From positions 1-64,000 of the forward strand of contig NW_025401194.1 of the NCBI RefSeq assembly GCF_011075055.1: 64,000 nucleotides of DNA. The letters are read 5' to 3'. Positions 1 to 12,024 of this stretch are shown here, piece by piece. The position numbers and the translations under genes are program-made. The stretch comes from Mangifera indica. Its lineage: Eukaryota > Streptophyta > Magnoliopsida > Sapindales > Anacardiaceae. The notes under the pieces were generated by a model that worked only from the letters and a program-made list of their open reading frames with translations, had not been told where the DNA came from and made no database searches. Positions within the stretch are counted from its first letter, which is position 1, and each line of letters opens with the position of its first letter.

Positions 1-840
1 ATGAAAGTCAACTTCCAGAAATACTGGAAAATCATGTGCGAATTTTAAATTTATAATTTGAATAAGAGATTCTAAAAAAAAGCTGATTTAGACATGAAAT
101 ATCATAAAAGTGCTTGGCAGAGAAAGAACATAAAACACCCTTTATGGTTTAAAGAAGGTGAACTGCTCTTTCTCTATCACACTTTCTGAACACAAATATG
201 TATTTACATGTGGATTTGGGATTATAATTCCCAGTTTCATATAGCAAGGGCTGCAAACAAGTCAATGAAATAGCTCGGTGAGCTCGCTGCTCTGCTCAAA
301 CATAATATATAAACCCCAAAAATTAAAAATTTTTCACTAATACTCTCAAAATGTTATATTTACCCCCTAAAACTGTACCTCTTAGTTTAACAATTTTTTT
401 GGCACCCTAAGCTTTTAAAATTCGCACACACAACCCAACGTCAAACTTTGAATGCGAAAGTTAATTGATAAATATATAGATTACGAGGTTTAATAATTTT
501 TTGAGCCGAGTTCGAGTTAGTTATTTCTATCTTAATCTCTAGCCCACAATTGTCGAGTTCATTGAGTTCAAACTTGAGCATTGCATAAAACTAATGGAGG
601 TAAGCTCGAGTCCAACAATACTCAATTCAGCTCCCAAACCATCAAAAAGAATAGACTTGAAGTATATTTTTCTATTTTTACATGAATACATTTGGTACCA
701 CAAAAGCTGAAGCTTTGCCTGCATTTGCTGAGTTAATATATAAGTCAAACATTCATAACCAAGCCTGAGATGTTGCCACCACTCCCGTCATCAGCATATA
801 TACTGCTAGAAGCCTATTTTGAGGCAATATGCAAGCTAGC
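1..840 (-). pseudogene. Decayed ferroportin copy (exon 8 and exon 6 remnants)
   Basis: Two stretches match exons of the intact ferroportin gene next door, in the same strand and order. Positions 1-27 read on the minus strand as a splice acceptor followed by the start of exon 8 (FWKLT, compare FWKLN in the intact gene). Positions about 717-840 match exon 6, including residues like YMLMTGV and MFDL and the CAAATGCAG splice end, but with in-frame stops and altered spacing. The exon 7 equivalent is not seen in the interval between them, which is about 70 bp shorter than in the intact gene. I infer a tandem duplicate that has decayed. It continues past the left edge, so its remaining 3' end cannot be judged. 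Confidence 0.8.
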
Positions 841-1453
841 TATTCAACATAAAGGGGCAATTTTCCCAAATTTTGTTCAGATTTTAAGTATTTTTTTCTG
901 TAACAATCACAAATGGGTAAAACCGTTAGGAACCCAGCCAATGTAAGCAAATAACCAATGGAATCCACACACTCAGCCGACACAGAATGAGACCAACCAA
1001 CGGAAATGAAAAACCAAAAATGCAAAATACCCAAAACAGAATATAGAAAATGACTCTACTCTCGTCTAGCACTTGAGAGAGGCTAGACTCTCTCCACTCC
1101 ACTGGCTTTTGAGAGGCTAGCTCTCTCCCTCACTGACTGTCCAAAGTTGTCCAAGCTTTCATAACTGCCCTTGTATGCCACCTGTGCTCCCAATTCCTTT
1201 CTCTTGTGGGTCAACTAAATCCTTAACTTTAACATTATACACAAGCTTACCCTTAAAATCAGCTTGTAAGAGGGCAGTGACCAGGTGGTTAATTGTAAAG
1301 ACAGATGAGAGAATGCTGAAATAACAAAATTACATTGATTTGTACGGTCGACATATTAGTTCTTCTGCATTCTATAATTTTCATTTTATTGAACGTCAAT
1401 CCACAAATGAACCTCCCTACTAAGAGACATGGATAAGTAAAGATTTAACAATC
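841..1453. other. Intergenic, 3' flank of ferroportin
   Basis: No coding exon is supported here. It would hold the ferroportin 3' untranslated region and terminator, but no clear poly(A) signal decides the end. Several short pyrimidine-rich repeats (CTCTCTCCACT type) are present near 1070-1130. Confidence 0.5.
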
Positions 1454-4400
1454 TTAATTCTGACTTGCACCTAAGCGAGATATGATAAACATCTGAACTG
1501 ATGCAAACTTTTCAAAATGAAAGAGGTGCTTCCTGATGCGGTATATATGGAAACTGTAGAGGAATGCAGCCAACGTTACTGCCAGAAATGACATTAAATT
1601 CAACTTCCAGAAATCCTGAAATAAGGTAAATCATAGTAGAGCTTTGTCAAATCCCATTAATTAAATAAGCATGAAGAATTTTCAAAGAAAAAGATAAATT
1701 TTCACACGAAGCGAACATACATAATGCAATGTGATGGAGCTAGTTGGCATTGCATTCACTTAATAAAGACAGAAAAAGAAAATGAGTGCATATTTAGAGG
1801 GGGATCCAAGCTAGACTCGAGTTGGGTTCTAGCCAAACTTGAGTTAAGGTAGCCTCAACTTGAGTTTAAGTTCAACCAACTCAAATCTAGTTAGTCATCA
1901 GAAAGTCGCTTGCAGATTCATATTCTTTGACGACTTCTTCTTCTATGGCTTCTTCTTTTTCTTTATATTCAATGACTCTTCTTATTATGTGATGCTTTCC
2001 AAAAGCTTTTCCAACAACCTCATGCTAGCTCGAGTTTGTTTGAACTGGACATTCTGGATTTGGGCCAACCCCTATTCCGATTGGGCTATGCTTAAATCCA
2101 CCCTTAACATATTGGTCTATATATCATAAAAAATGGAAGTATTAGAGAGAAAGAAAGGATTACCTGTGGATTGGAGATGACAATTCCCATAATATAAGCC
2201 ATAAAATCCATAGTAGACTGAAGGGAGTTTTGGACTCCTCCGACAACACATCGCTCAGACTCAGAAACAAGATCCTATGCAAGAGAAGTGAGGCAAACAA
2301 ACAAGGTGGAAATTTTAGAGTTAAAAAGATAGCTTTATATTGACAAAATTCAGAAGGGCAAAATCTGGGAAATTCTACCTGCATTTGCTGAATGACAGAT
2401 AAATCAAACATCCATAAGCCAAGCCGAGAAATTGCCACTCCAACCATTAGCATATATGCTGCCAAAAGGCCATTTGGAACCCATATTGAAGCAACACATA
2501 CTAAAAGGCATGTCCACTGAATCAAAAACACAGAAGCCAATATGAAAGGATCAGTTAGGAAGTAATATTCCGATTTGAGCATATCAATGAAGCAACTCTT
2601 TAATGATCAAAATACATAATTTTATTAGAGGTTTATACCTGAGACCAAATCGACCACAGCCCTGTTCTGAGTGTTAAAATACGCGATTGTAGAATTGGGT
2701 ACACAACAGTTGCACTTATTCCAATTGTTGCGCTTATTCCACGTGCTATTGAAATAACATATGCCTGTATACCTTCCCACTCTAATGCAGCAATCATCAA
2801 TGTTCCAAAGCTGAAGAGCAATTGAGTAAGGAATTACTTGCATTATATAAATCCAAATCCAAAACACAATAAATAGTCAATGACACATAAAGGAAAGTTT
2901 ATGCATCTTATAGCACATTTGGAAGAAAAATGAAGAAATTTAATGTAACTTCCTAGTCTAATAACCATAGACACTGTCAATATATTTTCGAATTTAGACG
3001 CATAGTTTGTCATGGTTCTGCTTTTCGGTTTGTTTGCAACCCAATTTGTTTAACCAATTTTTTCATTCATAAGCGATATGAGATGTATATACATTATCCT
3101 ACATCTCTCCTATATTTTGTCGATGTGAGATTTTACTAAGAGTGTTACATTTAACGTCAAGGCAAATAAAGAAAGCATGTAAAGGCTGGCAGTGGGCTAC
3201 ATATCACAGTTCTTATGCCATGTTTCACATTGTAGACCTTTACCACTTTGAAAGACAAGTGAAACTAGCAACATGGTGAAGAAATCCAATCCTAGTTTTG
3301 CATTCTGTTACCTGAGGACTGTGAAATACAGCAAAGCTAGAGCAACTCCAGGGAGTACAACAGTTTGCTGCATATAGGCTCTCCATGCCCCAATGAAAGG
3401 GGCATTTGAAAGCCAATCAGCTATTTTCCTTCTCAAGCTTCTTTCTGTGATTGCTCTATTATCTCCACCATGAGAAAGTAAGTTTTCTGTTTCCTGAGAA
3501 GTGGAGCTGCTCTCTTCTGGATCAGTCAGCAAACTTGTAGTTGTCATCTTCGTTTGGCTTCTTTCGCTTAAAGCTGGAATGCCATTATAAACAGACATAA
3601 AAAGCCAAAATTCCAACCAAACAGTTGTACAAGTCCATATGGCCAAAGCCATTGCAGATGCCTTTAGTGATACAAAGCTGATAATGAAGCCACTTATAAC
3701 AGGAGCTATTAACTTGCAGATTAAATCAATCCGTCTGATAATTGAATTTATCTTTGTCAAAACTTCTGGAGCATGGCTTTCTGATATTACCACCACCCTG
3801 TTCTTTGAAAATAACGATACCAAAATTAGAGTTGCTGAAAATTTTAAAGTCAGTTTTTTCTGCTTAATATGTCAGGATTACCATTCTCTTTCAATCAGGA
3901 TGGTACCAGCAAGAGTAGAAAGCGCACCAACAGCTCCAGAGATGTCAGTTAGTAACAACAGTAAGATGAATGCTCCGAAATTTGTGGACTTCAAGGTTGA
4001 GAAAACCAGTAAGGCAATCACTGAAACTCCAGCAATGATAAAGGAAAGATTCTGAGACACTAACCAAATTCTGAGAGCCTGCCAATAGGAATTCAACAAG
4101 TGAATTTAAAGGATCAAAATTTATCATCAGGATCCAGCACCTCAAGCTGCCCAATTAAATAAAAGCACTAACCTTTTTATAGGTCAACCGCTCAACCCAC
4201 TGGCCAATGATGGAACCAAACAATGCAGTGGAGGCAGATTCAATGGCACCATAAATAGCAGCAAAGAGTAAAGAGTCTGGCCAAATACTAATCATATACA
4301 AAGCGACAGAGAATTCCCACATTCTGCACACAGCATATAACGTTACAAGGAATCACATGCCATAGAGCTGAAAACTAACAAATTTATAAATATAAAATAG

Positions 4401-5300
4401 TTCCTGGTAGATCAGTCAGTTTAATTAGTGTGCAATTAGGATCTTGTTTTGGCAAAATTTCTGCTTAAGTGTAATATATTGTTATGGAACTCAAAGAAAA
4501 CAAACAGAAAAGTGCATAGATACTTAAAAGAAGAGCATAAGTATTTATGTGAAAAACCAAAAAGGGAAAAAATCACAAACGCACCATCGAGAAATTTTTT
4601 TACTATGGAGGAAGATTCTATCTGCTGGTCATACCCCCTTTACCGTAGATTACTAACTGTTATATTTACTTTAATGTAACGAGAAGTTTATTTGATGACT
4701 CTTGTGGTTCATACCATTTGGGTGAAGCCCCCCACACCCAATATGAGATCAGTGGTGAGCTACGAGATTAGACCTATTGGCCTAATCTCTCTGTTGCCAT
4801 CACAGATCTTTTTGGATTCGGGTCACTACTATACCTCATATATTTTAAGTTGAAACAGATGTATAATTTTGATATATTAGCTGTTGAGTCGTTCAACTAA
4901 TATATACTGTTCAAAATACTCTGCAACTTTTTAATGGCTGAAATTAGAGCCACTGCGTTTGATGAAAATGGAGCAGATAATTTCTAATTGAAAAACTCGA
5001 AATTGCACAAGGCCAAAAAATTTACAAAAGAAAAAAAAATGGAAAAATTCAAATGTTATAAGGGTAAAATAATTTTTACAAAGCATTAAAAAACTCAATG
5101 GAAGCTGTTATTGACTATTACCAAGAATTGTGTCATCTGGGGTTGAAAAAGTTCTAAATATATTAACGTAAAATAAAATGGAAGAGAAAAAAAATTAACC
5201 TGGCGCCCCATCTGGCTAAGAAATAGGCAACATACAAATATGTGAGTAGAGATGAAGGAAGAGGAGGCTGTTCTTGGACAATGAGTGGTTCTCTCTCCAT
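1454..5300 (-). CDS. Ferroportin / IREG-type metal exporter (SLC40 family), 8 exons, 505 aa
   Basis: Exons on the minus strand: 5200-5300, 4173-4323, 3882-4078, 3312-3797, 2639-2810, 2379-2516, 2164-2274 and 1454-1615. All introns are GT-AG, phases agree and the total is 1518 nt with a TAA stop. The start gives [13 protein letters not shown], the short N-terminus typical of the IREG1/2 branch, with no long plastid transit peptide as in the IREG3/MAR1 branch. Family hallmarks are ARWGARMWEFS in the first helix, [18 protein letters not shown] in the middle, and [14 protein letters not shown] plus [17 protein letters not shown] near the end. Several hydrophobic segments fit a 12-helix MFS fold, and a long hydrophilic loop is coded in exon 4. 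Known family members export iron, cobalt or nickel across the plasma membrane or into the vacuole. Which one applies here cannot be read from sequence. The gene looks intact. A gypsy element sits about 650 bp upstream and a decayed copy lies downstream. Confidence 0.95.
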
Positions 5301-5953
5301 ATGATCTTTCCTTATTCAGTTAATTATTGCACTTTTTAGAGCTTCTTGAAGAGAAGGTTATATCTGCAATAATGCTGTATATACATGAAGATGATTCTAT
5401 CTCCCAGATGATGGTGACATCGTCACGTGGGAAGCAGAAGGTAAGAATAAATATGTGGTGCAGTTACACTTGCTTTGCCAAAGTATGGCTGACAAGTAGT
5501 TGAGTTGAGACTGTTTGTTACTTTGATTTCTTCTATGTCTCCATTATTTTAGTAGGAATGGATACTATTCCAATGTTCTGCAGAGATTTAACTGCAATAC
5601 ATGCTCTAAATAATTCTTATTTTTTATTGAGATATGCAATTCAGTTCGTTGACAATGCTTGCTCTGTTTTTCGTGAGGATTCAAACGAGCTTATGAATTT
5701 AATTCGAATTCAAACAGGCCCTTATTAAGGTTCCATTCAACTGTACTCTACCCCTTATATAAGTGAAAATCTTTAAATAATATTCGAGATAGGTTCAGCT
5801 GACCAATCCATACACATCAATTTTCATTACAGGCGAATATTTTGTTGGGAAGTGCTGACAAAATTTTCAGATGGGTTTTGTTACCTTCCTGCAATTAAGA
5901 GTAGAAAATCACTGTCTAGATAACCTTTGTAGTCGCTGGAACAGAACAAGATG
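5301..5953. other. Ferroportin proximal promoter region
   Basis: Noncoding stretch between the ferroportin start codon and the gypsy insertion. Apart from one G-box, no gene or repeat is evident. Any promoter elements further upstream than this are now separated from the gene by 16.7 kb of nested retrotransposons. Confidence 0.6.
5424..5429. promoter_or_regulatory. G-box CACGTG upstream of ferroportin
   Basis: Perfect palindromic CACGTG in the context GTCACGTGGG, about 125 bp upstream of the ferroportin ATG. Plant bHLH and bZIP factors bind this core, and bHLH factors drive much of the iron-deficiency response. Its use here is inference. Confidence 0.4.
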
Positions 5954-5958
5954 CTATC
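5954..5958. repeat. Target-site duplication of gypsy element (left)
   Basis: CTATC directly abuts the TG of the left LTR. The identical CTATC follows the CA end of the far LTR at 22701-22705. Confidence 0.9.
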
Positions 5959-7048
5959 TGTCACAATGCCAATTTTTTTCCAGCAGCGTCAGTCTACAAT
6001 TGGCACCTTGTGATGCAACCAAGTTCTGGCAACTTGGTTCAGCAATTTTCTCACACAGAGTTTGGGTCAAGAAGAGCGAGATCAATGGGCAACAATGCAG
6101 CCGCACAACAATGGTTCGTAAGCCATAATAATGAAAGTTAAAACAAAGCACAATAAGCCACCATGCACTCAATAACGAGACACAGTCAATATACGGGCAA
6201 ATCCAATCCTAACCTTTATTAATCTCAATGATAGATTACAAAGGGTAATATACAAGTAGATCAAAGCAGTTGCTGTCTCACGCTTACACTCTCTATATGT
6301 GCATAGGATACCTAGCCCTATTTATTGACACATACAAGTACAACAGTTCCATAGAAGATAGGGCAGTTACAAGAAGTTATGTGCTCAAATTCAAACTAGG
6401 TAGTTATAAGACTATCAGAGCATATTTCTCTTGTCCAAATAACTGTGGCATCTTGGACATCTCCAACTATCCCTCTGTCACGCTGGCTCCCAGCAATGCT
6501 AGCCTTTGCTTGGTCACCCTCATTAGCCCATATCAATCCGCATCACATCTTGGACAAGCAAGCCCACCTAAGCTTCTTGCCTCTGAACCAATACATCTGT
6601 TTGGCCTGCAACATCCTTAGCCCAACTTTATGATTCGTCTGCCTTCATTGGGTAGATGGGATGCAACCCAATCTACCAGTGTACTCCGTTTATTAAACAA
6701 GTCTGCAAGTCTGTATGCCCACAAAGAAGCCTACAAGCCCTTGCGCAACTCCAACTGTCTAACCGAGTGCCTGCTTTACGCGCACCTTGCCAAGGTCCTG
6801 CAGCATGTTCCATTGCTTGGCGCTTTCCGCCCTGCTTCCGAGTCGCACGTGGGCATCGTTACTTGGCGCTGTGCGCTCTAACATATCCAGCTTTGGCGTC
6901 ACCTTAACGCCTATTCCATATCCCACATGTGCGCGCGTCACTAAGTGCATCCATGTGCGCCTATCATGGCCTCATGCATGCGCACTTGTGGAACCTGTTG
7001 CGCACACATTCAGTGCATTGCCGCATGTTCGACTTTAGGGGTGTGACA
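5959..7048 (-). repeat. Gypsy LTR (3' LTR in element orientation)
   Basis: Starts TGTCACAATG and ends GGGTGTGACA, with imperfect inverted termini TGTCAC/GTGACA, 1090 bp. The same sequence recurs at 12025-12876 and continues at 22442-22700. Confidence 0.93.
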
Positions 7049-7063
7049 AACCACCCCCACCCG
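7049..7063 (-). other. Gypsy polypurine tract
   Basis: On the minus strand GGGTGGGGGTGGTTT lies directly before the 3' LTR, the usual site for plus-strand priming. It also lies inside the last open frame, where it encodes the GGGG residues of the C-terminus. Confidence 0.75.
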
Positions 7064-7097
7064 TTGAACTCAACGTCCTCGTTGAGAGGGTTTGTAT

Positions 7098-7457
7098 TTT
7101 GGCTAAGTCATCCAATCTTGGATCCACCTCAGTCCCTCGGATCCAAGCAAAGTCGAAGTTTAGCAAAAATTCAAGGCACGTGTGGCGCATACCCCCACTA
7201 TCCGGCTCTAAGAAAAATCCATTGTCAATATGGTCTGTAAAAATAGAGAATCGCTTCTCACTCAGGATGCGTTCATGTTCCCTTAAGCAAAACGTTGTGC
7301 ACAACATTTCCTTTTCTACGTCACTATAGGCAGCCGCACTTGGATTTAATTCCCAAGTATTATGCTTCAATGGTTCTCTATCAAAAAAAAGAACAGATTG
7401 TAGTTCATTAGTAGAAACATAGACGTGCATTTTAAAGATATCCTCAAGTATCTGAAA
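7098..7457 (-). other. Second, C-terminal RNase H-like domain of gypsy pol
   Basis: About 120 residues in frame after the chromodomain resemble the element's own canonical RNase H. Shared landmarks in order are a LNP, YS..EKEM, CL, RF..F.D, EFL and FDF.W. The EKEM glutamate and an FTD aspartate are kept, while the first catalytic aspartate position reads N (VSTNE against VHTDA). Its sequence differs strongly from the first RNase H, so it is not a recent copy. The frame ends STGGGGLSHP, running through the polypurine tract into the LTR. A catalytically weak tether-like role is possible but is inference. The homology is read by eye. Confidence 0.65.
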
Positions 7458-10400
7458 GCCATCTTCCACATGATTACCCAAAACCAAAACAAAATTCAGG
7501 TGAACTTGTTTCGCGGTTTGAGTACTAGTGTCTTTCAAGTATTCTACAATTTTTTTCTCAAATTACCACAATGTAGTATCTCTTTCCCAAGTGGTTTTGG
7601 TCTCAGGCTTCCCTTTCCATAACACCAAAAACTCTGTTCGTTTGAATTTCTTATGTTGGCCAAGGTTCCTGTGATCTAATATCTTTTCAATGTCAAGATC
7701 AAACTGCTTCTAAATCGTGGGTGGCGCTCTAGCCATCTTATTCCGATCCGGATCCTGTTCATCGTCATGGTAAGGCTTCAAAAAGCTCATATGAAATGTA
7801 GGATGAACCCTGATTCTATCAGGTAGTTTAATCTTATAAGCCACATTGCCCACTCGTTGTACTACCTCAAAGGGTCCATCATACTTCGGAATCAACCCCC
7901 GATGCACCGTCTTGCTATTAATCTTCTTCCAAATTTGAGTAAGTTTTAGCATGACCTTATCCCCAACTTGGAATTCCAAATCTCGTCTATGCTGGTCTAC
8001 ATACTTTTTCATCCGTTCTCTGGCTTGTCTCAAACTGTCCTCTACTTTTTCAAGCAACTCTTGCTTGTCTTTGGCGAACCGTATAGCTGTTGGGCATTTC
8101 CCTTTGACTATCCATTGTGTGACATCTAAGGGAGTGATTGGTTGGTGCCCCAAGACAATCTCAAAAGGGCTCTTTCTTGTGGATGAGGATTTGTGCAGGT
8201 TGTAGCAAAACTGAGTACTATCCAAGAAGTCCAACCAATTCTTTTGACTAGCCGATACATAATGTCATAGGTATTCCTCAAGTAAATAATTAATTCTCTC
8301 GGTCTGCCCATTAGTTTGTGGATGATTGGTAGTAGAGAATTTAAGATTTGTTCCCATCATATTGAATAAGGAAGTCTAGAAACATCCTATGAACCTGACA
8401 TCTCTGTCGCTTACTATATCCAAGGGTAAGCCAAAATGTTTTACCACATGCTTATAAAACAATTCAGCAGCAACATCCGACGAACATGAAGAAAGGGCTG
8501 CAACGAACACTGCATATTTCGAAAACCTGTCAACAATAACTAAAACTGATGTTAGTTTGTTTACCTCCGGGAATTCGCTTATGAAATCCATGGATACTGA
8601 GATCCAAGGACCAATCGTGGCAGGTAGAGGCTGTAGCAACCTAGCTTCTTTCTTTCTCTCAGTTTTATCTTGTTGACATATGAGGCACGTCTTTACATAG
8701 GCTTCTATGTCCTCTTCCATTTTAGGCCAGTAGTAAGACCTAGCCAACAAAGCCGTCATTTGTTCTACTCTTGGATGCCCCGCCCACTGCGGGTTATGTG
8801 TTTCCTTGAGTAAGGTTTTCCTTACTTCATCAGCCGCAGGTACATACACATATCACTCTTTGTATTTTAAGAGACTATCTTCTACCCAATATCTTCGCAC
8901 AATACCATCAGTGACCTACTGTAATAACCTTCCATAGGTGACATCTTTCCGAGCTGCTTTTTTGATCTGTTCCATCATCCCAGTTTCAACATAGGACACA
9001 AAATATAATACAACCATAATTGCTTTCCTGCTGAGGGCATCAATAACCTGATTATGTCTCCCAGCTTTATGTTCCCACACAAAGTCATATTCAACAAGAA
9101 ATTCTTGCCACCGAGCCTGTTTGGGTGAAAGTTTTCTTTGGGTCTTAAAATAAGTATTTGCCATATTATGCATCTTGACAACAAACCGTGTGCCTAACAA
9201 ATAAACACGCCAAACCTGAAGGCAATGGACTACCGCCACCATTTCCTTCTCATGAGCTGAGTATTTTTGCTTAGCAGGATTCAATTTCCTCCTCTCAAAT
9301 GCAATTGGATGTCCATCTTGCATTAAGACTCCACCGATAGCCTTATCTAAGGCATCCGTATGCACCTCAAATGGCATCTCAAAGTTAGGCAATCTCAATA
9401 CAGGTTCAGAAGAGATAGCCTTTTTTAACCCTGTGAAGGTCTTCTCATATTTCTCATTCCAATCCCACATCTCATTCTTCTTTAACAGATCAGTCAAAGG
9501 GGTAACAATCTTAGCATATCCCACAATAAACTTTCAGTAATAATTTGCTAACCCAAGAAACGATCTTAATTCTGAGACTTTAGTAGGGGCAGGCCATTCA
9601 TTGATGGCTATTATTTTTCTAGGATCCATCCTAACTTGATTATTTCCAATAACATGTTCAAGAAACTTGATTTTCTGTCTAGCAAATTCACATTTCTCTA
9701 CCTTTCCATACAATTGAAATTCCCGCAATTTTTCCAACACCAATTTCAAATGCATTACATGCTCATCAAGTGAATTGTTATATACAACTATATCATCAAG
9801 GTATACCACCACAAAAGCATCCAAAAACTCGTATAAAACTTGATTCATCAAGTTACAGAAAGTAGCAGGCGTATTAGTCATGCCTTTTAGTCAAGCCAAA
9901 CGGCATGACCAAAAATTCATAAGACCCATACCTTGTTATGCAGGTAGTCTTTGGCTCATCTCCCTGAGCAATGTGCACTTGCCAATAGCCATTTCTTAGG
10001 TCCAACTTCGTGAACCAACAAGCTTTGCATAGTCTATCCATCAGGTCTTGAACATGGGGTATTAGATATTTGTCCTTTATAGTGATCTTATTCAAGGCTC
10101 TGTAATCTACACACATTTTGAACGATTCGTCTACCTTTTTTTGAAATAGCACTAGCGCCTCGTATGACGCTTTAGAAGGCTGGATATACCTGACTTCCAA
10201 TAATTCCCCCAATTGCTTCCTTAATTCGGCCAACTCTAAGGGAGACATCATGTATGAAGGTCGAGCAGAAGGCATAGATCCTGGAACCAATTCAATTTTA
10301 TGATCAATGGCTCTCTTGGGAGGCAGCATTCTCAGTAGTTCAGAAGGCATAACATCTTAAAACTCGTTCAACAACGAAGCAATACTTTCAGGTATCTCCG

Positions 10401-10731
10401 TGGCATCATCTCCTTTAGTTTCGGTCACTACAACAACGTATGTGTCTAGGCCTGTCTTCAAGCCTTTCTCAATGACTATAGCCAATACTTGCCCCATACT
10501 TCCCATTTGTGTTTCCTTCTCCACCTATGGACAACAGGGAATAAAGGAAAAATGTCCCTCTTGCATGAGCATAACATCTCCAAAATGAGGCATAGGTGCA
10601 AGTTTGGCTTTTCAGCAAAAGTCAATACCAAGTATCAAATCAAAATCCTCCAGTGGTATCACCAAAATGTTCACTCGAGTAGACCATCTACTCACAGTGA
10701 TATTTGTATTATAAGACATCCCCATAACCGA

Positions 10732-11978
10732 TTAAGCCTTAGAGTTCACTGTCTTGAGAATGCTTGGGCTTTTACTCACTTGCAAAGCATACTTTTTCAC
10801 TACTCTAGATGTAATAAAAGTATGTGTAGCCCCCGTGTCTGCCATAGCTTTAATATCAAGTTTATTCACTTGTATTGAAATATGCATTAAGAGTGAATGA
10901 GAAGAAGAAAGGTCTGTTACCGTAGCTACATGCTCCATGTAGTTAATCAATTGTAACATATTAACAAGGGTAGCAACATCGTTATTAGAAGGGGAAGCAG
11001 AATCATCAAGCATCAACGCATTCAACTTTTCCTTCTTTGGACAGTCCCTTGCTCTATGAGGACCATTACAGATGAAGCAGTTTTCCAGTCCGACTTCAGC
11101 TTATTCTTGTCTACCTGGTCAACATACTTCTTGTTATGTTTCTTTTTTTTCCAATGGTTCTTTCCTTTCTTTCCCTTGTTTTTAGGCATTGATGTCTTTG
11201 AGTCAGGGCCAGACTTTAAATCCAGCAAGCCTTCCGCTACAGCAGTTGCACTCTGTAGATCTTTTACACACTGCCTTCGCAATTCTAATTGTGCCCAAGT
11301 TTGTAAATCGGTCATAAAGTTAAATAACTTATCTTCTTCCGATATGTTCTTTACATCTAACATTAAAGAATTGAAGTCTTTTACATATTCTCTCAATGAT
11401 CTCGTATGTTTCAAGCGTTTCAAAGCATCTCTTGCAACCTACGAGGAATTGAGAGGAAGGAACTGATCCTTCAATTCCTTCTTGAGAATTTCCAATGTAT
11501 CGATCTTTGGCCTATCTGCAAGTTCGTCTTCCTGAGTCCTGATACACCACCATAACTTAGCATCATCAGATAAATACATTAACACCATTGCAACCTTCTT
11601 TCTATTTGGTAAATGAGTGGTTGCAAAATATTGTTCAACATTCCACAAGAAATTTTCGAGTTCTTTGGCACTTCTGATGCCATTGAAGGGCTTTGGTTCT
11701 GGCACCTTTACACTCTGAACTCCCTCGCATCTTCCCTCAATACTGCCCATGACCTTCTTCAGGATGGTCAGTTCTAAGTAGTATTCGGTTTGTTTTTTCC
11801 GTAAATGATCAACTTTTATCAATAACGAAAATCGTATTTCAACAATGTCAGTCTCAATGTTAGAAATACACATCATTAGATCAATCGAGTTAGCATCATC
11901 AAAAAGTTCAGTCGAAGTTCCCAACAAGTGTTCGAGTTTGGAAACACGCTCACTCAAAGCAGCATTTCCCCTAGCCAT
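10732..11978 (-). pseudogene. Gypsy gag and aspartic protease region
   Basis: The gag start at 11978 gives MARGNAALSERVSKLEHLL, a coiled-coil-like N-terminus, followed by the retrotransposon gag core (NVEQYFATTHL, DAKLWW). A TAG at 11439-11441 replaces a likely TGG just before VARDALKRLKH. A one-base shift near 11080 separates the gag core from its CCHC knuckle, CFICNGPHRARDC, at about 11045-11085. The next frame contains the protease motif ADTGATHTF at about 10820-10840. Gag would form the particle and the protease would cut the polyprotein. The lesions make this copy nonfunctional. Confidence 0.88.
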
Positions 11979-12009
11979 AATTCCACCCAACAACTATCTT
12001 TGTAATCTA

Positions 12010-12022
12010 GGCTCTAATACCA
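12010..12022 (-). other. Gypsy primer-binding site
   Basis: On the minus strand TGGTATTAGAGCC begins two bases inside the 5' LTR border. It matches the initiator-Met tRNA 3' end complement TGGTATCAGAGCC with one mismatch. Confidence 0.88.
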
Positions 12023-12024
12023 AT

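Larger units (their letters stand above)
7035..10350 (-). pseudogene. Gypsy pol: RT, RNase H, integrase, chromodomain, extra RNase H-like domain
   Basis: Broken reading frames in the order of a chromovirus pol. The reverse transcriptase spans about 9534-10350; its first part ends MPFGLT and then shifts frame, and the YLDD catalytic motif is at about 9792-9803. RNase H (8916-9524) has HTDALD, YSAHEKEM and a VKMHN where VKTDN is usual. Integrase (8376-8849) has an H-H-C-C finger with CLICQQD, then MDF and VSDRD for the first two acidic residues; the third sits in NGQTER near 8300. The integrase C-terminus (7710-8234) carries KYDGPFEV and HPTFHMSFLK. A chromodomain follows at about 7545-7700 (EKILDHR, FLVLWKG), broken by TAG at 7710-7712 and one TAA near 7565. 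The same frame then runs on through 7538-7035. The polyprotein would make, copy and integrate retrotransposon DNA; this copy cannot. Confidence 0.9.

Noticed and set aside
3639..4055. Plus-strand open frame across ferroportin exons 3 and 4
   Set aside because: It is antisense to a well-supported exon pair and crosses an intron; it has no domain of its own.
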